Shown here one piece after another: positions 27,389 to 36,197 of a stretch of DNA of 64,000 bases (its first letter is position 1; every line of letters starts with the position of its first letter). The stretch is from assembly GCA_021286765.1 (NCBI GenBank), contig JAJTBS010000003.1, positions 124,001-188,000 of the forward strand, written 5' to 3'. Origin of the DNA: Holophagaceae bacterium. Lineage in GTDB: Bacteria; Acidobacteriota; Holophagae; Holophagales; Holophagaceae. The notes under the pieces are model-generated. The model had not been told where the DNA came from, searched no databases, and saw only the letters and a list, made by a program, of their open reading frames with translations. The position numbers were made by a program, and so were the translations under genes.

Positions 27389-27895
27389 TTAGCCCATCAG
27401 CTCGGCGATGCCCATGCCGCCGGTGGCGCCGGCCTCGCCCGTGAGGGCCCGGCGCAGGTAGCCGGCCTGGCCCAGGTGGAAGGCCAGGTGGGTGGCCAGG
27501 TGCACCAGGAAGCGCGCGGTGGCCGGCCGGTGACCCAGCAGCTCCTGGGGATAGGGCTGGTCGAGGGTTTCGGCGCGCAGGGATTCCAATCCGGCTTCCA
27601 CCTCGGCCGCGGCGGCCTCCAGCAGGGCGGCCACCTCGGCCCGGGTAACGGAGCGCCGGGCGAACTCCGCGTCGCGCTGGCGCAGGTAGCCCGAGCCGCC
27701 CAGCACCGCGCCCACGAAGTGGCGCAGGTTGCCCGCCACGTGCAGGGCCAGGTTCCCCGCGCTGTTGGTGATGCCCGGCACCGTCTGCCAGAGCGCGGCA
27801 TCATCGGGGAAGGCCTCGACCTCGCGGATGAAGCAGCGGAGGTCGCGGCGCAGGACGACGAGGAGGTCGGCGGCGAGGGGCGTCATGGCGACCAT
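27389..27895 (-). CDS. DinB-like four-helix-bundle protein
   Basis: 168-aa DinB/YfiT-type helical bundle with the three-histidine metal site in LALHVAGNLRHFVG and HLATHLAFHLGQAGYLRR. Members are metal-dependent thiol-transferases or stress proteins. Start may be 27895 or the ATG at 27886. It diverges from the glutaminase gene with about 26 bases between them, so their promoters overlap. Confidence 0.78.
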   Translation of the reverse strand: MVAMTPLAADLLVVLRRDLRCFIREVEAFPDDAALWQTVPGITNSAGNLALHVAGNLRHFVGAVLGGSGYLRQRDAEFARRSVTRAEVAALLEAAAAEVEAGLESLRAETLDQPYPQELLGHRPATARFLVHLATHLAFHLGQAGYLRRALTGEAGATGGMGIAELMG

Positions 27896-27921
27896 CCTAA
27901 GGCCTGTGGGATGCTGGAGCC

Positions 27922-28833
27922 ATGGACCTTCAAGCCCTCCTCGACGACCTGGCCCGCGAAGCCGCGCCCTATGCGGCGCAGGGCAAGGTGGCGGACTACA
28001 TCCCGGCCCTGGCGGCGGTTGATCCCTCGCATTTCGGCCTCGCCCTGGCCACCGTGGACGGGCAGCTCCACGGCAGCGGCGACTGGCGGACCCCCTTCTC
28101 CATCCAGAGCGTGTCCAAGGCCTTCTCCCTGGCCCTGGTGCTGGCCCGCGATGGCGAGGCGCTGTGGCGGCGGGTGGGCCGCGAGCCCTCGGGCAACCCC
28201 TTCAACTCGCTGGTGCAGCTGGAATACGAGAAGGGCATCCCCCGCAACCCCTTCATCAACGCCGGGGCGCTCATTCTCATCGATCGCCTGCTCTCGCTCA
28301 CGGGCGACTCCTGGGGCACCCTGCGGGACTTCCTCCGCGCCGAGAGCGGCAACGCGGCCCTGGACCTTGATGCGGAAGTCGCCGCCTCCGAGGCCAGCCA
28401 CGGCCACCGCAACGCCGCGCTGGCCCACTTCATGGCGAGCTGCGGCAACCTGGAGAACCCGGTGGAGCAGGTGCTCGACCACTACTTCCGCCAGTGCGCG
28501 CTCACCATGAGCTGCGCCGACCTCGCGAAGGCCGGGCTCTTCCTGGCCAACCACGGCCTGCGCGCCGATGGCTCCCGCCTGCTGAGCCGCAGCGAGGCCA
28601 AGCGCATCAACGCGATCATGCTCACCTGCGGCACCTACGACGCGGCGGGCGACTTCGCCTACCGCGTGGGCCTGCCGGGCAAGAGCGGCGTGGGTGGCGG
28701 CATCCTCGCCGTGCTGCCCGGCCGCGGGGTGCTCTGCGCCTGGAGCCCCGCCCTGGATCTCCATGGCAACAGCGTGGCGGGCGTGGAGGCGCTGGACCGC
28801 TTCACCACGCGGACTGGCTGGTCCGTCTTCTGA
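27922..28833 (+). CDS. glsA: glutaminase A
   Basis: 303-aa serine-dependent glutaminase converting L-glutamine to glutamate and ammonia. The beta-lactamase-like active site SVSK is in PFSIQSVSKAFSLAL near residue 63, with NPFNSLVQLEYEKGIPRNPFINAGA and GIKSGVGGGI-type (LPGKSGVGGGILAVLPG) segments typical of GlsA. Usual family length. Confidence 0.95.
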   Translation: MDLQALLDDLAREAAPYAAQGKVADYIPALAAVDPSHFGLALATVDGQLHGSGDWRTPFSIQSVSKAFSLALVLARDGEALWRRVGREPSGNPFNSLVQLEYEKGIPRNPFINAGALILIDRLLSLTGDSWGTLRDFLRAESGNAALDLDAEVAASEASHGHRNAALAHFMASCGNLENPVEQVLDHYFRQCALTMSCADLAKAGLFLANHGLRADGSRLLSRSEAKRINAIMLTCGTYDAAGDFAYRVGLPGKSGVGGGILAVLPGRGVLCAWSPALDLHGNSVAGVEALDRFTTRTGWSVF

Positions 28834-28839
28834 GCCTGG

Positions 28840-29271
28840 CTAGAGGATCGTCAGCTTGGCCAGGGCGGCGCCCTGGAAGTGGGTGGTGTGGCCGTGATGC
28901 GCCCGGGTGGTGTGGATGGAGAGGGCGAAGAGGTATTCGCCGGACAGCCAGACCGCGGCCGGGTTGTCGAGGTAGGGGACGATCCGGATGTCGTAGAGGC
29001 CGCCGCCCTGGTTGAGGAACTCCGTCACCGTGACCAGGGCGCCGCCCGGGCGCACATTGAAGCCGTCGACCAGGGTCCACCCGGCGGGCAGGGTGGCGGC
29101 GCTGTTCTGGTCGCCGACGTTGGCCCCCAGGTCGTCCACCGGCACCCCGTCATGGGTGACCAGGACGCTGATCATGGCTGAAGCCATCACGTTGGCGCCG
29201 GAGCCGCCAGCGGTGGCGTTGCCCCGGTTGATCTGCATCTGGACGAGCAGCTCTTTCGTGGCCGTGGACAT
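28840..29271 (-). CDS. unknown 143-aa protein
   Basis: Not recognised. A beta-rich, cytoplasmic-looking protein without signal peptide: an N-terminal strand pattern (KELLVQMQINRGNATAGG), then VTHDGVPVDDLGANVGDQ, and a His-rich HTTRAHHGHTTHFQGAAL patch near the C-terminus that could bind metal. Single gene between convergent glsA and an AT-richer upstream gap with a probable promoter. Confidence 0.65.
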   Translation of the reverse strand: MSTATKELLVQMQINRGNATAGGSGANVMASAMISVLVTHDGVPVDDLGANVGDQNSAATLPAGWTLVDGFNVRPGGALVTVTEFLNQGGGLYDIRIVPYLDNPAAVWLSGEYLFALSIHTTRAHHGHTTHFQGAALAKLTIL

Positions 29272-29384
29272 GGGTCACCTCGGGAGGTTGGGTGCCCGAA
29301 GCATGACCCCATTTCTTTCAGAATTCCAAATCTTTGCGCCTATTTTACCAATTAATTTGAATCGCCACATGCCCTGTGCGAGGG

Positions 29385-29738
29385 TCATGGCTGGCTTTCA
29401 TCCCCTGTCCGCACCTCGGGACGAGGCGTCCGCAGCAGCCAGGCGGCCCAGGCCGTGAACAGCGCCACGCCGCCGAAGATCAGGACCAGGCGTGCCCAGG
29501 GCAGGCCCGCGGCCATGCGCTCGCCCACCCGCAGCCAGGCCATGCCCGCCCAGGCCAGGCAGCCGCCCCAGAGCACGGCGCCGAGGGCGGTCTGCAGCAC
29601 CGGCTTCGGGATGAACAGCACCACGACCAGGGCCAGCGCCAGAGGCACCGCCAGCAGGAAGGCCAGGCCCAGGCGCAGGGACAGGGCGCCCAGCAGCAGC
29701 AGGGCGAAGCAGGCGGGCAGGCGGCGCAGCACGAACAT
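29385..29738 (-). CDS. small membrane protein, unknown function
   Basis: 117 aa with four hydrophobic segments (FALLLLGALSLRLGLAFLLA, VPLALALVVVLFI, ALGAVLWGGCLAWAGMAWL, LVLIFGGVALFTAWAAWLL). ATG at 29738 is preferred because GAGGA lies five bases upstream; the frame extends to a TTG at 29753. No family assigned. Downstream of rlmF in the same direction. Confidence 0.65.
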   Translation of the reverse strand: MFVLRRLPACFALLLLGALSLRLGLAFLLAVPLALALVVVLFIPKPVLQTALGAVLWGGCLAWAGMAWLRVGERMAAGLPWARLVLIFGGVALFTAWAAWLLRTPRPEVRTGDESQP

Positions 29739-29786
29739 GGGCGTCCTCGACAACGCTTCAAGGTAGCCGATCGCCGGACGGCGGCG

Positions 29787-30728
29787 TCAGGGGGTCTCGG
29801 GAACCTGGAAGGACCAGGCGACGAAGCGGCTTTGCTTCTGGCCCTGGGCCATGGCCACGGTGCGGATGTCCCGGGCCCCGAGCTGGCGGAGCAGGCGGTG
29901 CAGGCCGGGCAGCGTCGCGGAGCTGGACACCAGGCTGGTGAACCAGCGCACCTGTGGGCCCAGGGCCAGGCTCTCTTCGGCCATGCGCCGGAGGAAGCCC
30001 GCCTCGCCACCTTCGCACCACAGCTCCGCGCCCTGGCCGCCGAAGTTCCGGGCCGCCCCCGCCGCGCCGCGGCCCAGCTTGCGCCACTTGGCCTGGGAGG
30101 CGGCGCGCACCGCCTGCGCGGAACCGTGGAAGGGCGGGTTGCACAGCGTGAGGTCGAAGCGCTCGCCGGGCTGGACCACGCCCGTGAAAATGGCGTTCCG
30201 GTCCCGCTGGCGGCGCAGCTCGATGGCCCGCTCCAGGCCCGGGTTCGCCGCCAGGATGCGTGCCGCCGAGGCCAGGGCCGCCGCGTCCAGCTCCGAGCCC
30301 ACGAAGGACCAGCCGTACTCCCGGTGGCCGAGGAGCGGGTAGATGGCGTTGGCGCCCACGCCGATGTCCAGCACGCGCACCACCGCGCCCCGGGGGATCG
30401 TGCCGCCGCTCCCGCTGGCCAGCAGGTCCGCCAGGTGGTGCAGGTAGTCCGCGCGGCCGGGGATGGGCGGGCAGAGATACCCGGGCGGGATGTCCCAGCC
30501 TCGGATGCCGTAGGCTTCCGCCAGCAGGGCCCGGTTCAGCGCCACCACGGCCGCCGGGTCCGCGAAGTCGATGGAGGCGCCGCCGTGCCTGGCCCGCAGG
30601 ACGAAGGGCCCCAGCTCTGGACTGGCCGCCACCAGCCGCGCGAAGTCATAGCCCCCCGCATGCCGGTTGCGCGGGTGCAGGCCAGGCTTGGCAGGCGGCG
30701 GTTTCGGACCTCCGGTGGGTGGCGTCAT
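29787..30728 (-). CDS. rlmF: 23S rRNA (adenine-N6)-methyltransferase RlmF
   Basis: 313-aa SAM methyltransferase that modifies a 23S rRNA adenine (A1618 in E. coli). Signatures: [16 protein letters not shown] near the N-terminus, SAM-binding [21 protein letters not shown] and the catalytic NPPFHGSAQ. Length and motif order match RlmF. Confidence 0.92.
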   Translation of the reverse strand: MTPPTGGPKPPPAKPGLHPRNRHAGGYDFARLVAASPELGPFVLRARHGGASIDFADPAAVVALNRALLAEAYGIRGWDIPPGYLCPPIPGRADYLHHLADLLASGSGGTIPRGAVVRVLDIGVGANAIYPLLGHREYGWSFVGSELDAAALASAARILAANPGLERAIELRRQRDRNAIFTGVVQPGERFDLTLCNPPFHGSAQAVRAASQAKWRKLGRGAAGAARNFGGQGAELWCEGGEAGFLRRMAEESLALGPQVRWFTSLVSSSATLPGLHRLLRQLGARDIRTVAMAQGQKQSRFVAWSFQVPETP

Positions 30729-30819
30729 GGCACCAGTGTCGGATGAATGGTGGCCGCGAGGCCAGGAAGGAGCGAGCCGAACCGGGGAACGGCGGAAGAC
30801 TTGACCCCGATGAAGGGCA

Positions 30820-31368
30820 TCAGAGTCCGGCGCAGAGCTCCTCCACGGCCATCACCTGGGCGAAGGTGCCATGCAACGCCGCGAGAAAGGCGGCCTGCAC
30901 CTGGGCGGCGGGAACGGTGGCGCCGCTGAGCGCCAGGTCCCGGGTGGCGCAGGCATCCCCGGCCAGGCGGCAGGTGAAGCCCAGGTCGAAGGCCGCCCGC
31001 ACCGTGGTGTCGATGCACATGTGGGTCATCATCCCCGCCACCACCAGCTCCGTGACGCCGAGCCTTCGCAAGTGCTCCCGCAGCGGCGTCTCCCGGAAGC
31101 TGTTGGGGAAGTGCTTCTGGAACACCGGCTCGCCCGGGAGCGGCGCGACGCCCGAATGGATCTCCGCGCCCGGCGTGCCCGGCAGGAAGAAGGTGGCGCC
31201 GGGCCGCAGGGCCACGTGCTGGACGTGGACCACGGGCAGGGCCTGGGCCCGGAAGGCCGCCAGCAGGCGGCCGGCCTGGCGGCCCGCCCCGGGGCTGCCC
31301 ACCAGCTCCATGGCCCCGCCGGGGAAGTAGTCGTTCTGGAGGTCGACGAGCAGCAGGGCCCGGGTCAT
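30820..31368 (-). CDS. isochorismatase-family cysteine hydrolase
   Basis: 182-aa cysteine hydrolase with the D-K-C triad: D9 in [12 protein letters not shown] in FQKHFPNSF and C in [14 protein letters not shown], with the conserved cis-peptide region just before the Cys. The family includes nicotinamidases and isochorismatases; the substrate is not evident. Monocistronic-looking, same strand as its neighbours. Confidence 0.88.
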   Translation of the reverse strand: MTRALLLVDLQNDYFPGGAMELVGSPGAGRQAGRLLAAFRAQALPVVHVQHVALRPGATFFLPGTPGAEIHSGVAPLPGEPVFQKHFPNSFRETPLREHLRRLGVTELVVAGMMTHMCIDTTVRAAFDLGFTCRLAGDACATRDLALSGATVPAAQVQAAFLAALHGTFAQVMAVEELCAGL

Positions 31369-31387
31369 GGGTGGCTCCTTCCTGAAA

Positions 31388-31981
31388 TCACTCAGACCGC
31401 TGCTTGGCCCCGCCCTGGTGAGGCTCCAGGTCCCGGGCCCGCCGCGTGGCGAGACGCCAGAAGCCGCCCGCGGCCAGGACCGTCAGGCAGGCCACGGTGG
31501 TGGCCAGGTTGCGGCCCTGCCAGCGGTCGTTCCACCAGCCCATGAACTCCGTGGCGAGCACGTTCACCTTGCCGCCGTAGAGCTCCAGGTCGCGTAGGTA
31601 CTTCTTGGTGTTCATGGGCTCGTAGCCCAGGGGGTTCGGGGCCTGGGGCGCGGCGGCCAGGTAGATGGCCAGGGCCGCGCCCAGGCCCGCGGCCAGCAGC
31701 AGCGCCGTGAGCCGGCGGATGCGGGCCAGGCGGGCGCTGAGGCTGTCGCCGAGCCCCGCCACGAAGCCGCCGCGCAGGTGCGCTTCGACCGTGGCCTCGC
31801 GCTGGGCGAGGCCCTGCCGGATCCGCGTCTGCTCTTCCTCCGCCAGGGGCAGGCCCCGCCGCTCCAGCTCCGCCAGGGCGGCCTCCACGGCCTCGGTGCG
31901 GTACCCCTCGAAGTGCGCGAGGACCCGCCGCAACTCGGCCTCGGAAAGGGCGGGGATCCGCGTCTGGTAGGTGTCCGTCAT
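31388..31981 (-). CDS. two-helix membrane protein of unknown function
   Basis: 197 aa with a soluble helical N-terminus (YRTEAVEAALAELERRG, resembling the short repeats found in many membrane anchor proteins) and two transmembrane helices (LTALLLAAGLGAALAIYLA and TTVACLTVLAAGGFWRLA) around a NTKKYLRDLELYGGK loop. No family assigned. Start at 31981, four bases after the stop of the upstream P-loop gene. Confidence 0.68.
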   Translation of the reverse strand: MTDTYQTRIPALSEAELRRVLAHFEGYRTEAVEAALAELERRGLPLAEEEQTRIRQGLAQREATVEAHLRGGFVAGLGDSLSARLARIRRLTALLLAAGLGAALAIYLAAAPQAPNPLGYEPMNTKKYLRDLELYGGKVNVLATEFMGWWNDRWQGRNLATTVACLTVLAAGGFWRLATRRARDLEPHQGGAKQRSE

Positions 31982-31985
31982 GGGC

Positions 31986-32498
31986 TCAGCCCGCGTCCAG
32001 GAGGGCCACGACACAGGCCTCGTCCGGTGGCGCCGTGAGCCTCCGCTTGGGGCCGGCGTAGGCCTCGAAGAGCGCCCGGTGGGCCGCCAGCGACAGGTCG
32101 TCCTCCCGGGTGTCGTAGGCCCGAACCCAGTCCAGCAGGAAGGCCAGCTTGGCGTCCTGGTCGGCCTTCGAGGCGTATTTGTGGGGCTCCCAGGGGCGGG
32201 CGCGACAGTGGGCCAGGCAGGTCTCCACGCCGGGCTCCAGGAACACCAGGCAGGGGCGGTGCGCGAGGGTGGCGCGGATCAGCGCCGCATAGCAGCCCTC
32301 GATGATCCAGTCCCCGTTCGCCGCGCAGAAGGCCGCCACGTCGGCAGCGGCCAGGGCCGGATCCCGCGGCACCGCCACCTGGCCCGGCTCCCAGGCGAAG
32401 GTGTCCAGATCCAGGGCTGGCGCGCCGCTGCGCGCGGCGAGGCGCCGGGCCAGTGTGGACTTGCCCGAGCCCGAGTTGCCGAGGATGGCGATGCGCAT
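31986..32498 (-). CDS. P-loop NTPase, adenylate/shikimate-kinase-like
   Basis: 170 aa beginning with MRIAILGNSGSGKSTLARRLA (Walker A) and DLDTFAWEPG, then an EGCY segment and YASKADQDAKLAFLLDWV. This is the pattern of small DNA topology modulation/FlaR-like or shikimate-kinase-like nucleotide kinases. Substrate unknown. The start at 32498 is the only one directly before the P-loop. Confidence 0.8.
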   Translation of the reverse strand: MRIAILGNSGSGKSTLARRLAARSGAPALDLDTFAWEPGQVAVPRDPALAAADVAAFCAANGDWIIEGCYAALIRATLAHRPCLVFLEPGVETCLAHCRARPWEPHKYASKADQDAKLAFLLDWVRAYDTREDDLSLAAHRALFEAYAGPKRRLTAPPDEACVVALLDAG

Positions 32499-32613
32499 GG
32501 GGTCCTTTGCCGATCGCTGTCCAGAGTACCGCACAGGGGACAAAGGACATGAAGTGATCGGGTATGCTGGCCCGATCCGAGGCCTGCTCCGGGCCGGTGG
32601 ATGGCGAGGCCCC

Positions 32614-33309
32614 ATGCGACGATTCCGCCTGTATCCCCTCCTGTTCGGCCTGCTTCTGGCCGCGGCGGGGTGCGGGCCCCACGTCGACTGTGGCTGCACG
32701 CCGCCGCCCTCCGGCCAGGTGCAGGGCCGCGTGGTGGATGCCCAGGGGCAGCCCGTGGCCGAGGCCGAGGTGTGCGTGGTCACCCTGAGCGCGTACGACC
32801 CCGCGCATGCGGCCATCTCCGTGGAGGCGAAGGGCCGCTCCCGTGCCGATGGCTCCTTCGATCTCCCGGCAGGGGTGGGCCGCCACCGGATCCTGGTCCG
32901 CGCCCAGGTGGGCGGCACCGTCTTCCTGCCCAGCCTGGGCCCCGAGTTCGAGCTGAAGGCCCCAGGCATGGTGGTGGCAGGCCCGGATCTGGCACTCACG
33001 GCCACGGTGCCCGCCACCCTGACCGTGACCATCACCCCCGCCCACGGTGCCCAGCAAGAGGACGCCCTGCTGCTGGAACAGCGCCTGCAGGTGGACGGGC
33101 TCGAATACGCCATGACCATCGCCAGCCTCAAGCCCGCCGTGGTGATGGGGGCCGAGACCGTGGCCTTTGCCAACCAGCCGCCGGGCACCTACACCCTCTC
33201 CGTCTGGCGCAGCGAGACCACCGGCACCCACCCCAATGTGGGCTCGGCCAAGGCCACCCTCACCCTGGCGGCCGGCGCCGCCCTGGAGCTGCCCCTGCCG
33301 GTGCAGTGA
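32614..33309 (+). CDS. lipoprotein with carboxypeptidase-regulatory-like domain
   Basis: 231 aa. Signal sequence with lipobox LLAAAGC (Cys at residue 20) and then a CnaB/carboxypeptidase-regulatory-like beta fold (GRVVDAQGQPVAEAEVCVV). The rest is beta-rich, ending with PPGTYTLSVWRS... LTLAAGAALELPL. Outer-membrane or surface lipoprotein of unknown role. Ends two bases before the stop of a convergent gene encoding a related domain. Confidence 0.78.
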   Translation: MRRFRLYPLLFGLLLAAAGCGPHVDCGCTPPPSGQVQGRVVDAQGQPVAEAEVCVVTLSAYDPAHAAISVEAKGRSRADGSFDLPAGVGRHRILVRAQVGGTVFLPSLGPEFELKAPGMVVAGPDLALTATVPATLTVTITPAHGAQQEDALLLEQRLQVDGLEYAMTIASLKPAVVMGAETVAFANQPPGTYTLSVWRSETTGTHPNVGSAKATLTLAAGAALELPLPVQ

Positions 33310-33311
33310 CC

Positions 33312-33755
33312 CTAGTGCATGGGGATCTTCCCCGGCTCCCGGCGCAGGGGGACGATGGCCGTCCCCGGGGCATCTTCATACGCGGGCGGGCCCGCCAGGC
33401 GCAGGCGCGGTCCCCGCAGCTCCGGCAGGGGCGGCGCGCCCAGCAGCCAGGCGTTGGCCCGGATCAGCAGCCGCGGGTACACCGCGCTGGGAAGGCCCTC
33501 CTTGCGCAGCTCCACCCGGTACTCGCCCGGCGGCAGGCCCCCGGCCTGGCACTGCCCCTGGGCGTTCGTGGTGGCCGCCCAGGTGCGGCCATCGGCCTGC
33601 CGCAGCAGGATCCTGACTCCCGGCACTGGTGCGCCCTGGTGATCCCGCACCTCCGCCTTCAGGCCGCCCTCCGTGCTGGAGACCACGGGACGGACGGGCA
33701 GGGGCGCCGGCGCGGACTGGAGCAGGAGGGAGAAGGACAGCAGGATGGCGGGCAT
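33312..33755 (-). CDS. secreted carboxypeptidase-regulatory-like domain protein
   Basis: 147 aa with a short signal-like N-terminus (MPAILLSFSLLLQSAPA) and one regulatory-like beta domain (LKAEVRDHQGAPVPGVRILLRQ... GLPPGEYRVELRKEG). The same fold as in the convergent lipoprotein gene, so the pair may be functionally linked. No catalytic residues seen. Confidence 0.7.
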   Translation of the reverse strand: MPAILLSFSLLLQSAPAPLPVRPVVSSTEGGLKAEVRDHQGAPVPGVRILLRQADGRTWAATTNAQGQCQAGGLPPGEYRVELRKEGLPSAVYPRLLIRANAWLLGAPPLPELRGPRLRLAGPPAYEDAPGTAIVPLRREPGKIPMH

Positions 33756-33845
33756 GGATCACCTGAACCTGAGAGTCCGCGAAGGGAGCCGGCGTGACGG
33801 TCCCACGCTGGCCCTACGCTGGCGCCGCGCTGGCCCCGCGCCGAC

Positions 33846-34061
33846 TCAGCGGCGGGTGAAGGCCGAGCGCAGGGCGCGGATCCCCCAGGCCAGGGCGGTT
33901 CCCAGGCCCCGCCGCCGCCGCTCCTGGCGTCGGCGCTCCGCGGGGTGCGGCAGGTCCTGCTGCCGCCGCTCTGTCTTCCGCTGCTCCTCCTTGCGGATGC
34001 AGTAGAGCAGGCAGCCGAAGAAGGCCACCACCACCAGCAGCAGGCCGTCGTTGATGCTCAT
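33846..34061 (-). CDS. small membrane protein with basic tail
   Basis: 71 aa: one N-terminal helix (LLLVVVAFFGCLLYCI) and a strongly basic Arg-rich tail (RRRQERRRRG). The ATG overlaps the upstream DinB-like gene stop (ATGA at 34061-34058). Function unknown; coding is supported by coupling. Confidence 0.6.
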   Translation of the reverse strand: MSINDGLLLVVVAFFGCLLYCIRKEEQRKTERRQQDLPHPAERRRQERRRRGLGTALAWGIRALRSAFTRR

Positions 34062-34582
34062 GCAGAACTCCCCTGCTGGCGTTCGCGGATCTGCCGCGCG
34101 TGGGTCTCCAGGTGCAGGCGGCCCAGGCGCAGGGCCTGGGCCAGCGTGAGGGGCCCGCAGACCGGATGGGCGAAGACAGCCCGCCGGGCCCCCTCCGGCG
34201 GCAGGCTCTCCGTGTAGGCGCGCAGCCAGTGGGCGGTGGCCTCCCAGCGGTCGCGCAGCTCGGCCAGGGAGGCGCCCCCCGTGGGCAGCATGCGCCGCGA
34301 GGGGACCTTCACCGGAATGCGCAGGCGGAGGATGAGCACGACCAGCGGGTAGAGGCAGCGCTGCCTCAGGCTGCGGGGCCGGTGCACCAGGGTGGCCGGG
34401 TCGGGCAGCCCCTGCAGGATCACCTGCTCGGCGGTCACCAGGTGCTCGACGATCTCCAGAATGGACCAGGCGTGGGCCGCGGGCCGGGCCTGCAGCGCCT
34501 CGGGGCTCAGGCCCGCCACCGCCTCGAGCAGGGCCCGGCGCTGGTCGTCCATGGCCTGGAGGAGGGCGCTGGCTGGGCTCAT
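34058..34582 (-). CDS. DinB-family protein
   Basis: 174-aa DinB_2-like four-helix bundle: WSILEIVEHLVTAEQ near residue 39 and LGRLHLETHARQI at the C-terminus provide candidate histidine ligands. The family comprises metal-binding stress-response or thiol-transfer proteins. Coupled to a downstream small membrane protein. Confidence 0.75.
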   Translation of the reverse strand: MSPASALLQAMDDQRRALLEAVAGLSPEALQARPAAHAWSILEIVEHLVTAEQVILQGLPDPATLVHRPRSLRQRCLYPLVVLILRLRIPVKVPSRRMLPTGGASLAELRDRWEATAHWLRAYTESLPPEGARRAVFAHPVCGPLTLAQALRLGRLHLETHARQIRERQQGSSA

Positions 34583-34645
34583 GGGCGCTCCTCATGGTTG
34601 TGTGGACAGGCTTGGGGGACCTCCACCCTACCAGCACCAGACGCC

Positions 34646-34686
34646 GGATCAGTCGGGCCGGATCAGTCGGGCTGATCAGTCGGGTC
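34646..34686. repeat. three tandem copies of GATCAGTCGGG
   Basis: A 13-14-base unit with core GATCAGTCGGG occurs three times, ending over the stop codon of the minus-strand SnoaL-like gene. Short repeat, possible slippage product. Confidence 0.6.
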
Positions 34687-35143
34687 GGTTTTGCGGAGCG
34701 GGGCGCCGCTGGTTCGCGTTGTCCATGTCGGCGGCGATGAGCCAGCGTCCCCCGGCGCCGCGCCGCAGGACCAGCACGAACTTGCCGTGATCCGGCTGGC
34801 CGGGCGCCGGGGCGAAGCCGCCGATGATGTAGGCGAGATCCCCCGAGGTGGCATAGGCCAGGGCCCGCAGCGACAGGGGTGAACCGGCACCCTGGGCGTA
34901 GGCCTGGCGGATGGCCGCGGGGCCCGGGGCGGGCGGCTGCCCGCTGGGCAGCGCCATTCCCTCCGGCGTGAACAGCCGGGCCAGGGCTTCAGGGTCTTTG
35001 GCGATCCACGCGCGCTCATAGTCGCGGAGCACCCGGTCGAGCTCCGGCGGCAGGGTCACGGAGGGCAGGGGCTGGGCCACGAGGCCGCTGGCCAGTACCA
35101 GACTGAGGGGGAGGCTGAGGAGGAGGCTGCGGAAGGGTGTCAT
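34676..35143 (-). CDS. secreted SnoaL/DUF4440-like protein
   Basis: 155 aa with a signal peptide (MTPFRSLLLSLPLSLVLASGLVAQ) and an NTF2-like domain (LRDYERAWIAKDPEALARLFTPEG... WLIAADMDNAN). Such domains are small-molecule-binding or accessory modules. The start at 35143 gives the cleaner signal peptide. Confidence 0.75.
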   Translation of the reverse strand: MTPFRSLLLSLPLSLVLASGLVAQPLPSVTLPPELDRVLRDYERAWIAKDPEALARLFTPEGMALPSGQPPAPGPAAIRQAYAQGAGSPLSLRALAYATSGDLAYIIGGFAPAPGQPDHGKFVLVLRRGAGGRWLIAADMDNANQRRPAPQNRPD

Positions 35144-35235
35144 GGTTGGCTCCTGGGCGACAGGCATGTAGCTGAGCGGACCCCGGGGCCGGTGCCAGGC
35201 CGGTGTCAGGCCAGTGCGAGGACAGGTCCGCGCGG

Positions 35236-35694
35236 TCAGGACCGGCGGTTCGCCGCGCGGGCCTCGCAGAGCGCCTTGAGCAGGGACAGGGCCTTGGGCC
35301 AGGTCCCGGCCATGTAATCCTCGAAGGACTCAGCCATGTCCATGTCCACCACCAGCTCTGTGCCATCGCCGGCCGGCGTGAAGGTGTAGTTCTCAAAGCA
35401 GGGGGTCCAGCTGCGGACGGCTTCGCTCTCCGTGTCCTCCACCCCGTTCTTGATCTCGCCCAGGTGGCGGATCGACAGGAAGGCCTGGGGCCGCAGCTCG
35501 GCGATCTCCGACACCAGGCCGTTGCCGCCGGGCGCCAGGAACCGCATGCGCTCGCCCTGGGCCCAGGTGCCCTCGAAGTGCGAGCCTTCCGTGAAGGCGG
35601 TGGTCCAGATCCGGTAGGTGACCTGCCCCAGCATCGTCTCCCAGACCTGGGCCGGGGTTGCCTGGATGACCGTGGTGAACTGCAGCCGCTTCAT
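35236..35694 (-). CDS. SRPBCC/AHSA1-like protein
   Basis: 152-aa START-like helix-grip protein (FTTVIQATPAQVWETMLG at the start, helix FEDYMAGTWPKALSLLKALCEA at the end). Binds a hydrophobic ligand or acts as a stress accessory; no specific function is readable. A second member of the family is encoded at 37003-37449. Confidence 0.78.
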   Translation of the reverse strand: MKRLQFTTVIQATPAQVWETMLGQVTYRIWTTAFTEGSHFEGTWAQGERMRFLAPGGNGLVSEIAELRPQAFLSIRHLGEIKNGVEDTESEAVRSWTPCFENYTFTPAGDGTELVVDMDMAESFEDYMAGTWPKALSLLKALCEARAANRRS

Positions 35695-35770
35695 GGAGCC
35701 TCCTGCCGCGCGGGATTCGATGCCCCCACAGTGACAGAAGGGCGGCCTGGAGGAACCGCCGGATGCGGTC

Positions 35771-36187
35771 TCAGCGGCTGGCGCGGAGCACCAGGAACAC
35801 GCCCACGGCCAGTCCCAGGCAGAGCGGCGCGTAGAGGCGCGAATCCCAGGTGGAGAAGCGGGTGCCCCGCTCGCGCTTGAAGAAGCCCACCCACCGGAAG
35901 TCGCCGATGGCCCGGGCCAGGAATGCCAGGGCCAGGCTGCCGCCGAGGACGACCCGCAGGCTGCGCGGCAGGGGCAGCGCCAGCCAGCCCGCCAGGTCCG
36001 CGACCAGGACTGCGGCTCCGGTCAGGGCCGCGGCCACCAGGGCCGTGGCCTGCGCGGACGGCGTGAAGCGGGGTCGGCCCTCCCGCTCCGGAACCGCCGC
36101 GGCCAGGCCGGCGCGGCCGCCTCCCAGCCAGTAGAGGTGGAGCAGCGCCAGCAGCAGGAGGGTGGCGACGAGAAGGATCGGGAGCAT
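35771..36187 (-). CDS. DUF3995-like membrane protein
   Basis: 138 aa with four hydrophobic segments, including LLLVATLLLLALLHLYWLGGG and a C-terminal LYAPLCLGLAVGVFLVLRASR, and the loop RAIGDFRWVGFFKRERGTRFSTWDSRLY typical of DUF3995. Function unknown. Start at 36187. Confidence 0.8.
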   Translation of the reverse strand: MLPILLVATLLLLALLHLYWLGGGRAGLAAAVPEREGRPRFTPSAQATALVAAALTGAAVLVADLAGWLALPLPRSLRVVLGGSLALAFLARAIGDFRWVGFFKRERGTRFSTWDSRLYAPLCLGLAVGVFLVLRASR

Positions 36188-36197
36188 GGCGGGCGAT

